From contig QHZB01000192.1 in NCBI GenBank assembly GCA_003224525.1, positions 1 through 38,894 on the forward strand: a stretch of 38,894 bases of DNA, in the 5' to 3' direction. Below the pieces are notes generated by a model. It saw only the letters and a program-made list of their open reading frames with translations, was not told the DNA's origin and made no database searches. The first letter of the stretch is position 1. Each line of letters begins with the position of its first letter. The position numbers and the translations under genes are program-made. Of this stretch, positions 1 through 6,762 are shown piece after piece. The stretch is from Acidobacteriota bacterium. Its GTDB lineage: Bacteria > Acidobacteriota > Terriglobia > Acidiferrales > UBA7541.

Positions 1-39
1 CCGAAGTCGTCGAATCGCTTCGGCAAGAAGTCGATTCCC

Positions 40-741
40 GTGCCACGAGTTAGATCGTCATCGCGAATCTCGATTCATCGTGCCGTGCAGATCTCGCAAA
101 TCATCTTGAATGAAAACGTCTTCGCTCAGGGCGTGCGTCTCCTGGCCGATCGCGACGCCCATTTGGCTGAAGTCGTGCAAGAGTACGGCCCGCCGCCTTT
201 GTGGGTGCGCGATCCCGGTTTCCCCACGCTCGTCTACATCATCCTCGAACAGCAAGTTTCTCTAGCCTCCGCGAAAGCGGCCTTCGACCGTCTGAATGCC
301 GCCGTCCGCCCGCTCACGCCAAGCCGCTTCCTGAAGCTCACGGACGCAGAGTTGCTGCGCATCGGCTTCAGCCGCCAGAAAACGCTGTACACGCGGCTGC
401 TCGCCGAATCTCTTTCGCGTCGCTATTTCGATTTGGGGGATCTTCACGATCTGCAGGACGATGCCGCGCGCAAAATGCTCACAACATTCAAAGGCATCGG
501 TAAATGGACTGCCGATATCTATCTATTGAGCGCCTTGCGCCGCCCGGACATCTGGCCGACCGGCGATCTGGCATTGGCCACGGCGGTACAAGAAGTAAAG
601 CACCTTCGCCAGCGTCCTTCGTCGGAACGCCTCGAAAAAATGTCCGCGCCTTGGCGCCCCTGGCGCGCCGTCGCCGCCCGCCTGTTCTGGCACGCCTACC
701 TAGCCAAGCGCGGCAAGAACACAACTTCAATTAGCCTCTGA
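40..741 (+). CDS. DNA-3-methyladenine glycosylase-like (HhH-GPD, AlkA type)
   Basis: Probable base-excision repair glycosylase that removes alkylated purines from DNA in the cytoplasm. A helix-hairpin-helix is visible around residues 148-160 (FKGIGKWTADIYLL), followed by a Gly/Pro-rich turn and the expected catalytic aspartate in WPTGDLAL near residue 177. At about 230 residues it is shorter than E. coli AlkA (282) and lacks the N-terminal TBP-like domain, as in many compact AlkA homologues. The frame stays open to the left edge of the window, so the GTG at 40 is only one candidate start; in-frame GTG at 85 and TTG at 106 are alternatives, the conserved part beginning near residue 25. It stands alone, with 161 bp before the next gene. 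Family is confident; exact substrate is not. Confidence 0.82.
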   Translation: MPRVRSSSRISIHRAVQISQIILNENVFAQGVRLLADRDAHLAEVVQEYGPPPLWVRDPGFPTLVYIILEQQVSLASAKAAFDRLNAAVRPLTPSRFLKLTDAELLRIGFSRQKTLYTRLLAESLSRRYFDLGDLHDLQDDAARKMLTTFKGIGKWTADIYLLSALRRPDIWPTGDLALATAVQEVKHLRQRPSSERLEKMSAPWRPWRAVAARLFWHAYLAKRGKNTTSISL

Positions 742-902
742 GCAACACCAACGGCATCCCCTGCCGCGCAAGGAGCACTAACGGCAAACTCCTTCCGCTC
801 GCGAACGTCCGATCCCTGTATTCCAGTTAGATACTGACTCTCACGCCTGCGATTGAATAAATTCCTCTCTTGAGACTATAAAGCGTGTGATAACTTCCGC
901 CC

Positions 903-1709
903 ATGGCAGAAATCCTTCCAGGCAGCTCGACGCCACAATTCGGCACCGCCGAATACAAATCGTCGTCCGGCCCCGAGCGCTGCAAGTCCTGCGACACGAC
1001 TCTCACGAGCCGCTACTTCCGCATTAATGGCGCGCTGGCATGCGAAAACTGCGCCGAACGCCTGAAGCAGCAGGTTCCCAAGGACTCCCATCAAGCTTTT
1101 GTACGCGGAATTGTCTTTGGTCTGGGCGGAGCCTTCCTGGGGCTCATTCTGTACGCCGCTTTCGGAATCCTCACGGGATTGGTGATCGGCTACGTCTCCC
1201 TAGCGGTCGGCTACATCGTAGGCAAGGCCATCAAGATGGGCTCCGGCGGAATGGGTGGGCGCCGATATCAGATTGCCGCCGCACTTCTGACCTATTCAGC
1301 GGTCTCCATCGCCGCGATTCCCATCTTTGTTTCACAGATTGTGAAAGACAAAAAGGCGGAAAAACACACTCAGCTACAGCACGCCCTTCCACAATCGTCT
1401 GCGCCGGCGCAGCCGCAGGCGCCCGCAGCCAACGGCAGCACTATCTCCCAACAACCCCAAACGCAAACGCCCGCGGAGCCAAAGAAACCGTCGATGGGTC
1501 TCGGCGCGGCTTTGGGATTGGCAGTTCTTATAGGCCTGGCTTCTCCGTTCCTCGAGCTGCAGGATCCTTTCCACGGGATCATCGGTCTGATCATTCTTTT
1601 CGTGGGCATCCGCATTGCCTGGCGGCTGACGGCCGGCGTGAAACTGGATATCCTTGGTCCGTTCGATAAGAACACTCCCGCACCTGCGCCGCCACCGATT
1701 GCGGGTTGA
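903..1709 (+). CDS. Zinc-ribbon membrane protein of unknown function
   Basis: Not a family I can name. An N-terminal zinc-ribbon-like knuckle is clear: CxxC at residues 27-30 and CxxC at 47-50, 16 residues apart. Then come hydrophobic segments at about 68-110 (probably two helices, Gly-rich), about 122-143, a Pro/Gln/Ala-rich linker (about 155-195), and further helices at about 200-245. It is predicted to be an inner-membrane protein with a cytoplasmic metal-binding head. Its TGA stop at 1707-1709 overlaps the first possible start of the next gene, a membrane protease that also carries a two-CxxC head, so the two are probably translated together and may act as partners. The ATG at 903 is chosen because the Cys pairs follow it; no strong ribosome binding site is seen. 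Confidence 0.75.
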   Translation: MAEILPGSSTPQFGTAEYKSSSGPERCKSCDTTLTSRYFRINGALACENCAERLKQQVPKDSHQAFVRGIVFGLGGAFLGLILYAAFGILTGLVIGYVSLAVGYIVGKAIKMGSGGMGGRRYQIAAALLTYSAVSIAAIPIFVSQIVKDKKAEKHTQLQHALPQSSAPAQPQAPAANGSTISQQPQTQTPAEPKKPSMGLGAALGLAVLIGLASPFLELQDPFHGIIGLIILFVGIRIAWRLTAGVKLDILGPFDKNTPAPAPPPIAG

Positions 1710-2728
1710 AAAACAAAGCTGAATTCGTGTCCACCAACACGCCGGAATTAATTGAAAATTGCAAAAACTGCAGGTGTGCACTCACGCCCGGCACCTTGGT
1801 GTGCCCGCAATGCCACTCGCTCGTGCACGCCCAGGAATTGCAGCGCCTCGCCGCCGCCGCAAAAATGATGGAAGAACACGGCGACTTGATCCAAGCCCGG
1901 GCTCAATGGTTGAAAGCACTCGAGCTCTTGCCGAGCGAATCCACCCAAACCGAATGGGTGCGCGATAAAGCACGCAAACTCGAACTGGCCGCGCCCACTG
2001 CCCCTCCACCGAAGGCCCCGCCCCATTGGGTCCGCAAGCTCGGCCCGCTCGCGCCCATCGCCCTCCTGCTCGCCAAAGGCAAATCGCTTCTCGTTCTCTT
2101 CAAAATCAATTTCCTCTTGAGTATTTTTACCTTCGTGGGCGTTTACTGGGCCTTTTACGGAGCAAAATTCGGCAGCGGCTTTGCCGTCCTCATCCTGATT
2201 CACGAGATGGGTCACTTCATCGACATCAAGCGCAGAGGATTACCCGCGGACATGCCCGTTTTCTTGCCAGGGTTCGGCGCATACGTGCGTTGGCAAGCGC
2301 TTGGTGTTTCGCAGGAGACCCGCGCGGCAGTTAGTCTGGCGGGCCCGCTCGCAGGATGGCTGGGAGCCGCGGGCTGTGGTCTGCTCTGGTGGAAGACTGG
2401 CAACAATCTCTGGGGTGGACTCGCGCATTTCACCGCCTTGATCAACGTCTTGAACCTGATTCCCATTTGGGTGCTTGATGGCGGCCAAGCGATTCCGGCG
2501 TTGAGCAAAACCGAACGCATCGTGCTTCTCTGCTCTTGCCTCCTCCTCTCGATTTTCCTGAAAGAACCCATCTTTCTCTTAGTGGCCGGCGGTGCGGCTT
2601 ATCGCCTCTTTGACAAGGTCATGCCCACCGCGCCTAGTCGTGTCATAACGGGATATTTTGTCGCCGTACTTACTGCCTTGGGTCTGGTCCTCTGGCTGCT
2701 GCCAATGCAAATTCCGGGCAAGCCCTAG
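1706..2728 (+). CDS. Site-2 protease family (M50) intramembrane metalloprotease with zinc-ribbon head
   Basis: Membrane zinc protease homologue of the S2P/M50 class, which cleaves substrates within the membrane. The zinc-binding HEMGH motif is at residues 166-170 and the third ligand region (NLIPIWVLDGGQ) at about 250-260, both inside hydrophobic segments. The N-terminus has a CxxC pair (CKNC) and a second pair (CPQC) forming a zinc ribbon, then a helical region of about 60 residues resembling a TPR-like unit, then the membrane core. The TTG at 1706 overlaps the previous stop; an in-frame GTG at 1727 is an equally good start and loses only seven residues. Coupling to the upstream zinc-ribbon membrane gene suggests a shared job. 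The substrate is unknown; no sigma or anti-sigma gene lies next to it. Confidence 0.85.
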   Translation: MKNKAEFVSTNTPELIENCKNCRCALTPGTLVCPQCHSLVHAQELQRLAAAAKMMEEHGDLIQARAQWLKALELLPSESTQTEWVRDKARKLELAAPTAPPPKAPPHWVRKLGPLAPIALLLAKGKSLLVLFKINFLLSIFTFVGVYWAFYGAKFGSGFAVLILIHEMGHFIDIKRRGLPADMPVFLPGFGAYVRWQALGVSQETRAAVSLAGPLAGWLGAAGCGLLWWKTGNNLWGGLAHFTALINVLNLIPIWVLDGGQAIPALSKTERIVLLCSCLLLSIFLKEPIFLLVAGGAAYRLFDKVMPTAPSRVITGYFVAVLTALGLVLWLLPMQIPGKP

Positions 2729-2779
2729 AAGAGGCACGTTGCGCGACAATTCTGCATCTAAGATGACGAGGTGCCATGG

Positions 2780-3496
2780 ATGATTTCCCGCCGTCTTTTT
2801 CTCGCCTTGACCGGCGGCACGCTTGCCGCGCCGTCCGCATCTTGGGCGGCAGACTCGGATGAAGAAGATCAGGTACCCGCTTTGCTCGATCACATCATTC
2901 TCGGCTGCCACGATCTTGATCGCGGCATCGATTTGGTCGAAGAGAACACCGGCGTCCGCCCTGCGATTGGCGGCGTCCATCCCGGCCGCGGCACGCGCAA
3001 CGCGCTCCTATCGCTGGGAGAACGCCGCTACCTGGAAATCATCGCCCCGGACCCTGCTCAACAGAAGGTCGTTCACTTCCCTCAAATCCGCGAAATGCGC
3101 GAGCCACGCCTCATCGGCTGGGCCGTCCATCCTCCGAACATCGTTGCCATCGCCAAGCAACTCGGCGAAAACAAAATCGCCTTCCAAGGCCCCGACGACG
3201 GCTCGAGAAAGCGCCCCGATGGCGGCGTACTCACTTGGAAAACGGTCAACCTCGCCGACGATCGCCAGGGTCTCCTCCCCTTCTTCATCGAATGGAGCGC
3301 CGACTCTGTCCACCCTTCCAAGGACGCTCCAAAACGTTGCAGCCTGGCGTATTTCGAAATCATGAGCGTGGATCCGGACGAACTCACCCTGACCTTCAAA
3401 CGCATGGGCCTCGACCTCCCCGTCCAGCGCAGCGACAAAGCCCGGCTCCGCGCGCTCATTAGCGGACCAAAGGGCGACCTCGGCCTGACCACCTGA
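2780..3496 (+). CDS. Exported glyoxalase/VOC-fold protein (Glyoxalase_3-like)
   Basis: Protein of the vicinal-oxygen-chelate superfamily, nearest in look to the Glyoxalase_3-like group. The fold starts with LLDHIILGCHDLDRGI, where the His is a typical first metal ligand, and continues with GTRNALLSLG and YLEIIAPDP. The N-terminus is SRRLFLALTGG followed by a hydrophobic stretch and an Ala-x-Ala site (SWAAD), a likely Tat signal, so the protein is probably exported folded. ATG at 2780 is preferred to the upstream GTG at 2771 because a GAGG sequence lies about 8 bases before it and the RR motif then sits at the very start. Substrate unknown. It is separated from infC by a promoter-containing gap and is unlikely to share its transcript. 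Confidence 0.72.
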   Translation: MISRRLFLALTGGTLAAPSASWAADSDEEDQVPALLDHIILGCHDLDRGIDLVEENTGVRPAIGGVHPGRGTRNALLSLGERRYLEIIAPDPAQQKVVHFPQIREMREPRLIGWAVHPPNIVAIAKQLGENKIAFQGPDDGSRKRPDGGVLTWKTVNLADDRQGLLPFFIEWSADSVHPSKDAPKRCSLAYFEIMSVDPDELTLTFKRMGLDLPVQRSDKARLRALISGPKGDLGLTT

Positions 3497-3583
3497 GGCT
3501 CTCGCTTCGATTCTTGCGGATCTCCTCCAATCCATAATCCCCAGCTAACCCGCCGCCGCGCCCTCGCCGCGCCCTTTTGCCTC

Positions 3584-3614
3584 TTGCCGTGCAGCCGCTG
3601 GCACGTGCTATACT
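3584..3614 (+). promoter_or_regulatory. Predicted infC promoter
   Basis: An extended -10 element (TGC followed by TATACT at 3609-3614) is preceded by TTGCCG at 3584-3589 with a 19-base spacer. Transcription would start near 3621, giving a leader of about 155 bases before the infC start. Read by eye only. Confidence 0.5.
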
Positions 3615-3620
3615 TTGAAG

Positions 3621-3777
3621 CCCGTCCCCAGTCGTTTTTCGACTGTGTGGGTTGGGTTCATCGCTTCGCGGTGAGGAATTGGTTCTCGAGTCGGGGCCAG
3701 CCCCTGGATGCGCCGGGGAAAGCAGGTTCTTGTCGACCGCTTCGTGCCCACGAATGCTGAGTGCTTGAGGGGGACTT
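3621..3777 (+). promoter_or_regulatory. Structured infC leader
   Basis: The predicted untranslated leader holds a perfect 6-bp hairpin (CAGTCG, five T, CGACTG at 3629-3645) and a GGGGC/GCCCC stem near 3695. Leaders of infC-rpmI-rplT operons are known control sites in other phyla (L20 or IF3 feedback), but I see no sequence match to a known leader, so regulation here is inference. Confidence 0.35.
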
Positions 3778-4365
3778 ATCGCAGAACGCAGCTTCCGGCA
3801 GAGCGATCGTATTCGCGTTAACGAACGAATACGGGCGCGCGAGATCCGGGTGATTGATGAAGAGGGCGGCCAGCTCGGCGTCATGCAGCCGTTTGAAGCC
3901 ATAAAGCTGGCCAAGGAAAAGGGGCTCGACCTGGTGGAGATTTCGCCCACGGCCGATCCGCCCGTTTGTAAGATCACCGACTACGGCAAATATCTCTATC
4001 AGGCCAACAAGAAGGCCCACGAGCAGCGCAAAAGCAGCCGCGGCTCGCAATTGAAGGAAGTAAAGTTTCGGCCCGCCACTGCGGAACACGACTATCAGGT
4101 TCGCAAGAGCCAGATCATCCGGTTCCTCGGCGAAGGCCACAAAGTGCGCGCGATGATTTTTCATCGCGGGCGCGAAATGGCGCACCAGGAAGTCGGCCGC
4201 GCCAAGATGAACCGCTTGCTCGTGGAAATTGGCGACCAGGGCCAGATCGAAACCATGCCGCGCATGGAAGGCAACGTCCTGGTAGCGTTGCTCGCGCCGA
4301 AAAAAGGCGTGAGCGTCGCCAAGCCCGCAGGACAAACGTCATCGAGCGCCCAGCAGTCGCAGTAA
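3778..4365 (+). CDS. infC: Translation initiation factor IF-3
   Basis: IF-3 binds the 30S subunit, prevents premature 50S joining and proofreads the start codon and initiator tRNA. The N-domain is seen in RVNERIRAREIRVIDEEG and EAIKLAKEKGLDLVEISP, the linker in YGKYLYQANKK, and the C-domain in KEVKFRPAT, DYQVR and IRFLGEGHKVR. The conserved reading frame extends upstream of the first GTG (3850) to a TGA at 3766-3768 without any ATG, GTG or TTG, although residues in that stretch are strongly IF-3-like. The best start is AUC at 3778, seven bases after a GAGG Shine-Dalgarno core, giving 195 residues. A rare AUU/AUC start is a known infC hallmark that lets IF-3 repress its own synthesis. rpmI, rplT, pheS and pheT follow in the usual order. 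Confidence 0.95.
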   Translation: MAERSFRQSDRIRVNERIRAREIRVIDEEGGQLGVMQPFEAIKLAKEKGLDLVEISPTADPPVCKITDYGKYLYQANKKAHEQRKSSRGSQLKEVKFRPATAEHDYQVRKSQIIRFLGEGHKVRAMIFHRGREMAHQEVGRAKMNRLLVEIGDQGQIETMPRMEGNVLVALLAPKKGVSVAKPAGQTSSSAQQSQ

Positions 4366-4403
4366 CCGGCAGAAAAGAAGACACCAGCAAGTTTATATAG
4401 GGA

Positions 4404-4430
4404 TCATGTAGGGGCGGACTTCAGTCCGGC
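4404..4430 (+). repeat. REP-like palindrome between infC and rpmI
   Basis: GTAGGGG followed by CGGACT-TC-AGTCCG (4415-4428) forms a short hairpin. The same layout, tag GTAG(G/T)GGC plus a 6-bp palindrome with a TC/GA turn, recurs inverted at 13465-13490 and, with different arms, at 5440-5462, suggesting one dispersed repeat family. Confidence 0.6.
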
Positions 4431-4474
4431 CTCTTCGGTGTCACCATCGAATCTCAGTCAGAGGGAATCAAGCA

Positions 4475-4696
4475 ATGCCCAGGAACGCATCGAAACCAAA
4501 ATTGAAACTGAAGACCCACCGTGGCGCCAGGAAGCGCTTCAAGTTCACCGCGAACGGCAAGATCAAGCGCGGGCACTCCGGCAAGCGCCACTTGATGGGT
4601 ACAAAAAGGCCCGGCCGCATGCGCAAGCTGAAGAAGTTGACGCTGGTAAGTAAAGCGGACGTAGCCAGCATCAAGCAGATGCTTCCCTACGGCTAA
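4475..4696 (+). CDS. rpmI: Large-subunit ribosomal protein bL35
   Basis: Small, very basic ribosomal protein of the 50S subunit, 73 residues. The family pattern KLKTHRGARKRFK near the start, then GKIKRGHSGKRH and a basic centre, is present. The ATG at 4475 has GAGGGA eight bases upstream. It follows infC by 109 bp and precedes rplT by an unusually long 342-bp gap filled with hairpins; in most genomes rpmI and rplT are only tens of bases apart. Confidence 0.96.
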   Translation: MPRNASKPKLKLKTHRGARKRFKFTANGKIKRGHSGKRHLMGTKRPGRMRKLKKLTLVSKADVASIKQMLPYG

Positions 4697-5038
4697 ACCT
4701 GTAAGGATTTTCTGTGCGTGGCATAGATTTTTGCACGCTTACCGTTTTTCTTCGAAGGGGCATCCGCCACGGCGGGCGCCCCGTCGTTTGAATCGCGGGA
4801 CGTAAGTCCCGCAAATCGTGCCAGGCAGCGCTTCACGGGTGCCTGCCGGCCGATAAGCCCCGATTCCGTCGGGGTAATGTAGCGGTGGCTTTATGCCGCC
4901 AACTTTCCGTTCACCTAAAGGTGCTCGCCGCAAGGCGAACGCTGCAAACGCGTCACCCCGGAAACAAACCCGTTGCGCAACGCGTGCTTTTCGCGTTGAC
5001 GCAGCCTGTCTTGTTTCCCGCAAAAAAAGGAGAAACCC
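4697..5038 (+). repeat. Hairpin-rich rpmI-rplT gap
   Basis: No gene is seen in this 342-bp gap. It contains at least five successive inverted repeats: CCGCC/GGCGG (4764-4775) nested in GGGGC/GCCCC, GCGGGAC/GTCCCGC (4795-4812), CAGGCA/TGCCTG (4822-4845), CCCCGA/TCGGGG (4858-4874) and GGTGGC/GCCGCC (4884-4900). A weak terminator-like GCGTG/CACGC stem followed by T-rich sequence lies near 4716-4750. The series looks like clustered REP-type elements inserted in a ribosomal operon; a regulatory role for rplT cannot be excluded. The rplT Shine-Dalgarno AAGGAG is at about 5027-5032. Confidence 0.6.
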
Positions 5039-5419
5039 ATGGCACGCGTAAAACGCGGCACCAAGCGCCGTGCACGGCGCAAGAAGTACCTCAAGAGGAC
5101 AAAGGGCTTTTTCCTCACCAAGAGCAAGCTCTACCAATCCGCACAGGAGGCCGCGAATCGCGCCGATCGTTACGCCAAGCGCGACCGCCGCGTCAAAAAA
5201 CGCGAGTATCGCAAGCTTTGGATTCAGCGAGTCGGCGCAGCCGCACGAAACAACGGCCTCACCTATGGCCAGTTGATTCACGGCCTCAAGGCTGCCGGCG
5301 TCAGTCTCGACCGCAAAATCCTAGCGGATATCGCGGTGAAAGACGCCGCGGCATTCACGTCCCTGGTGGCAACTGCGAGAGCCGCCGCGCCGCCGCAAGC
5401 CAAGGCAAAAAAGTCCTAG
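5039..5419 (+). CDS. rplT: Large-subunit ribosomal protein bL20
   Basis: 50S subunit protein needed for early assembly and, in several bacteria, a translational repressor of its own operon. It starts [16 protein letters not shown] and continues with AKGFF-like [14 protein letters not shown], the [15 protein letters not shown] helix and [17 protein letters not shown], all family hallmarks. At 126 residues it is slightly longer than usual because of an Ala/Lys-rich tail. The ATG has a strong AAGGAG ribosome binding site. It is followed by a strong GC-rich palindrome (5443-5462) and a separate promoter for pheS. Confidence 0.97.
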   Translation: MARVKRGTKRRARRKKYLKRTKGFFLTKSKLYQSAQEAANRADRYAKRDRRVKKREYRKLWIQRVGAAARNNGLTYGQLIHGLKAAGVSLDRKILADIAVKDAAAFTSLVATARAAAPPQAKAKKS

Positions 5420-5439
5420 GCGCTCGACCCTCGCTCTGG

Positions 5440-5462
5440 TAGGGGCGGGGCTTGCCCCGCCC
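5440..5462 (+). repeat. REP-like GC palindrome after rplT
   Basis: GGGCGGGGC-TT-GCCCCGCCC is a perfect 9-bp inverted repeat at 5443-5462, preceded by the tag GTAGG. No T-run follows, so it is more likely a dispersed palindrome than a classical terminator, though it may still slow transcription. Confidence 0.6.
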
Positions 5463-5490
5463 GGTCGTTGCGTCTTGGCCGCTGACGCGC

Positions 5491-5500
5491 GTGCTATTTT
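5491..5500 (+). promoter_or_regulatory. Possible pheS promoter (extended -10)
   Basis: GTGCTATTTT gives an extended -10 (TGC then TATTTT at 5495-5500). It resembles the infC element GTGCTATACT. No -35 with good spacing is clear; TTGGCC at 5475 is only 14 bases away. Transcription would begin near 5507. Confidence 0.35.
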
Positions 5501-5501
5501 C

Positions 5502-5537
5502 CCTTGAAGGGGCGCGGCATGCTGAGCCCCTTCAAGG
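5502..5537 (+). repeat. 11-bp palindrome before pheS
   Basis: CCTTGAAGGGG (5502-5512) and CCCCTTCAAGG (5527-5537) are perfect arms around a 14-base loop containing GCATGC. The loop holds an in-frame ATG (5519) and the left arm its possible ribosome binding sequence. A related palindrome with a GCAGCATGCTGC centre lies before gyrA at 37161-37186. Confidence 0.6.
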
Positions 5538-5554
5538 CAACGGGTACTGATGCG

Positions 5555-6688
5555 ATGAGCTCTTCGGATAACAAACCAGAGCGAACATTGGCTGACCTCG
5601 GTGTCACTCAGCCGGACCAGGTTGTGTCTTTGTTCGCCGAAGTTCGCGCACGTTTCGACAGTCAGGCTTCCCGACCTTTGGATCATCCTAGCTGGGAAAT
5701 CCTTCGTCAGTCGTGGCTAGGGCGAAAATCTGGTGCCCTGACACTCATCACTGAGAATTGGCTAAAAGCTGCCTCACCGGATTTGAAGCGCTCCGTGGGT
5801 CAGGAACTCAACAAACTCAAAGCCCACCTAGAAACGACTCTCGACGAGCGAAAGCTCGATGCCCAGTCGCTAGCGGATCACAGCGTTTCGATCCGCGAGC
5901 GCGTCGACCTTTCCCTCCCCGGCGTCATCCGCCCCATCGGCTCCCATCACCTGATCCGCCAGGTCTTCCAGGAAATCGAAGATATTTTTTTCTCTATCGG
6001 CTTCTCCGTCGTCGAAGGCCCGGAAATCGAAACGCCTTACTACAATTTCGAAGCGCTGAACATTCCCGAATTCCACCCCGTGCGCGACGATATGGATACC
6101 TTTTATCTGGATTTGCCGAAAGGCGCGAAGACGCCGCTTCTTCTCCGCACGCACACCTCGCCCATGCAGATTCGCACCATGGAAAAGCAGAAGCCGCCCG
6201 TGCGCGTCATCGTTCCCGGCAAGGTCTATCGCCGCGACAATCCCGACGCCACCCATTCCTTCGCCTTCCATCAAATCGAAGGCCTGGCCGTCGACACGGA
6301 CATCACCTTCTGCGATTTCACTGGCACTATCGAATATTTCGTAAAACAGTTTTTCGGCCCCAGCGTGAAAACTCGTTTCCGGCCCAGCTATTTTCCATTC
6401 ACCGAGCCGAGCGTCGAATTCGACGTCTCCTGCCCGTTTTGCGGCGGAACAGGAACTGCCTCTGGTGGCGGAACCTGTTCGAAGTGCAAAGGCGCAGCCT
6501 GGATCGAACTCTTCGGCGCAGGCATGGTCGACCCCGCCGTCTACGGCTTCGTGAACTACGACGCCAAAAAAACCAGCGGCTTCGCCTTCGGCATCGGCAT
6601 TGACCGCCTGGCCATGCTCAAATATGGCATCGACGACATCCAAGTCTTTTTCCAGAACGACGTGCGCTTCCTCCGCCAGTTCCCATGA
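5555..6688 (+). CDS. pheS: Phenylalanyl-tRNA synthetase alpha subunit
   Basis: Catalytic subunit of the (alpha-beta)2 class II enzyme that charges tRNA-Phe. Motif 2 is seen in VYRRDNPDATHSFAFHQIEG, motif 3 in FAFGIGIDRLAMLKYGIDDI, and the phenylalanine-binding region in SFAFHQIEGL and FRPSYFPFTEPSVE. A four-cysteine cluster (CPFCGG, CSKCKG) sits where other PheS proteins have a short Cys-rich loop. The N-terminal coiled-coil that contacts tRNA is present. The open frame begins with TTG at 5504 and has ATG at 5519 and at 5555. I prefer 5555 (377 residues), because the earlier starts fall in a palindrome lying on the presumed transcription start; 5519 does have an AAGGGG before it and cannot be excluded. 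pheT follows after an intervening methyltransferase gene. Confidence 0.95.
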   Translation: MSSSDNKPERTLADLGVTQPDQVVSLFAEVRARFDSQASRPLDHPSWEILRQSWLGRKSGALTLITENWLKAASPDLKRSVGQELNKLKAHLETTLDERKLDAQSLADHSVSIRERVDLSLPGVIRPIGSHHLIRQVFQEIEDIFFSIGFSVVEGPEIETPYYNFEALNIPEFHPVRDDMDTFYLDLPKGAKTPLLLRTHTSPMQIRTMEKQKPPVRVIVPGKVYRRDNPDATHSFAFHQIEGLAVDTDITFCDFTGTIEYFVKQFFGPSVKTRFRPSYFPFTEPSVEFDVSCPFCGGTGTASGGGTCSKCKGAAWIELFGAGMVDPAVYGFVNYDAKKTSGFAFGIGIDRLAMLKYGIDDIQVFFQNDVRFLRQFP

Positions 6689-6720
6689 TGTGAGGATCTC
6701 AATGTGGGCCGTCGCCAAGG

Positions 6721-6755
6721 TTTCACTGATAACTGAAAACTCTTGAGTGATAACT
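6721..6755 (+). repeat. Dispersed 'ACTGATAACTGAAAACT'-type repeat
   Basis: The stretch TTTCACTGATAACTGAAAAC, followed by TGAGTGATAACT, resembles sequences at 28312-28343 (inverted) and 28480-28513. It ends just before the methyltransferase start, which has no visible Shine-Dalgarno sequence. Confidence 0.4.
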
Positions 6756-6762
6756 TTCTACT

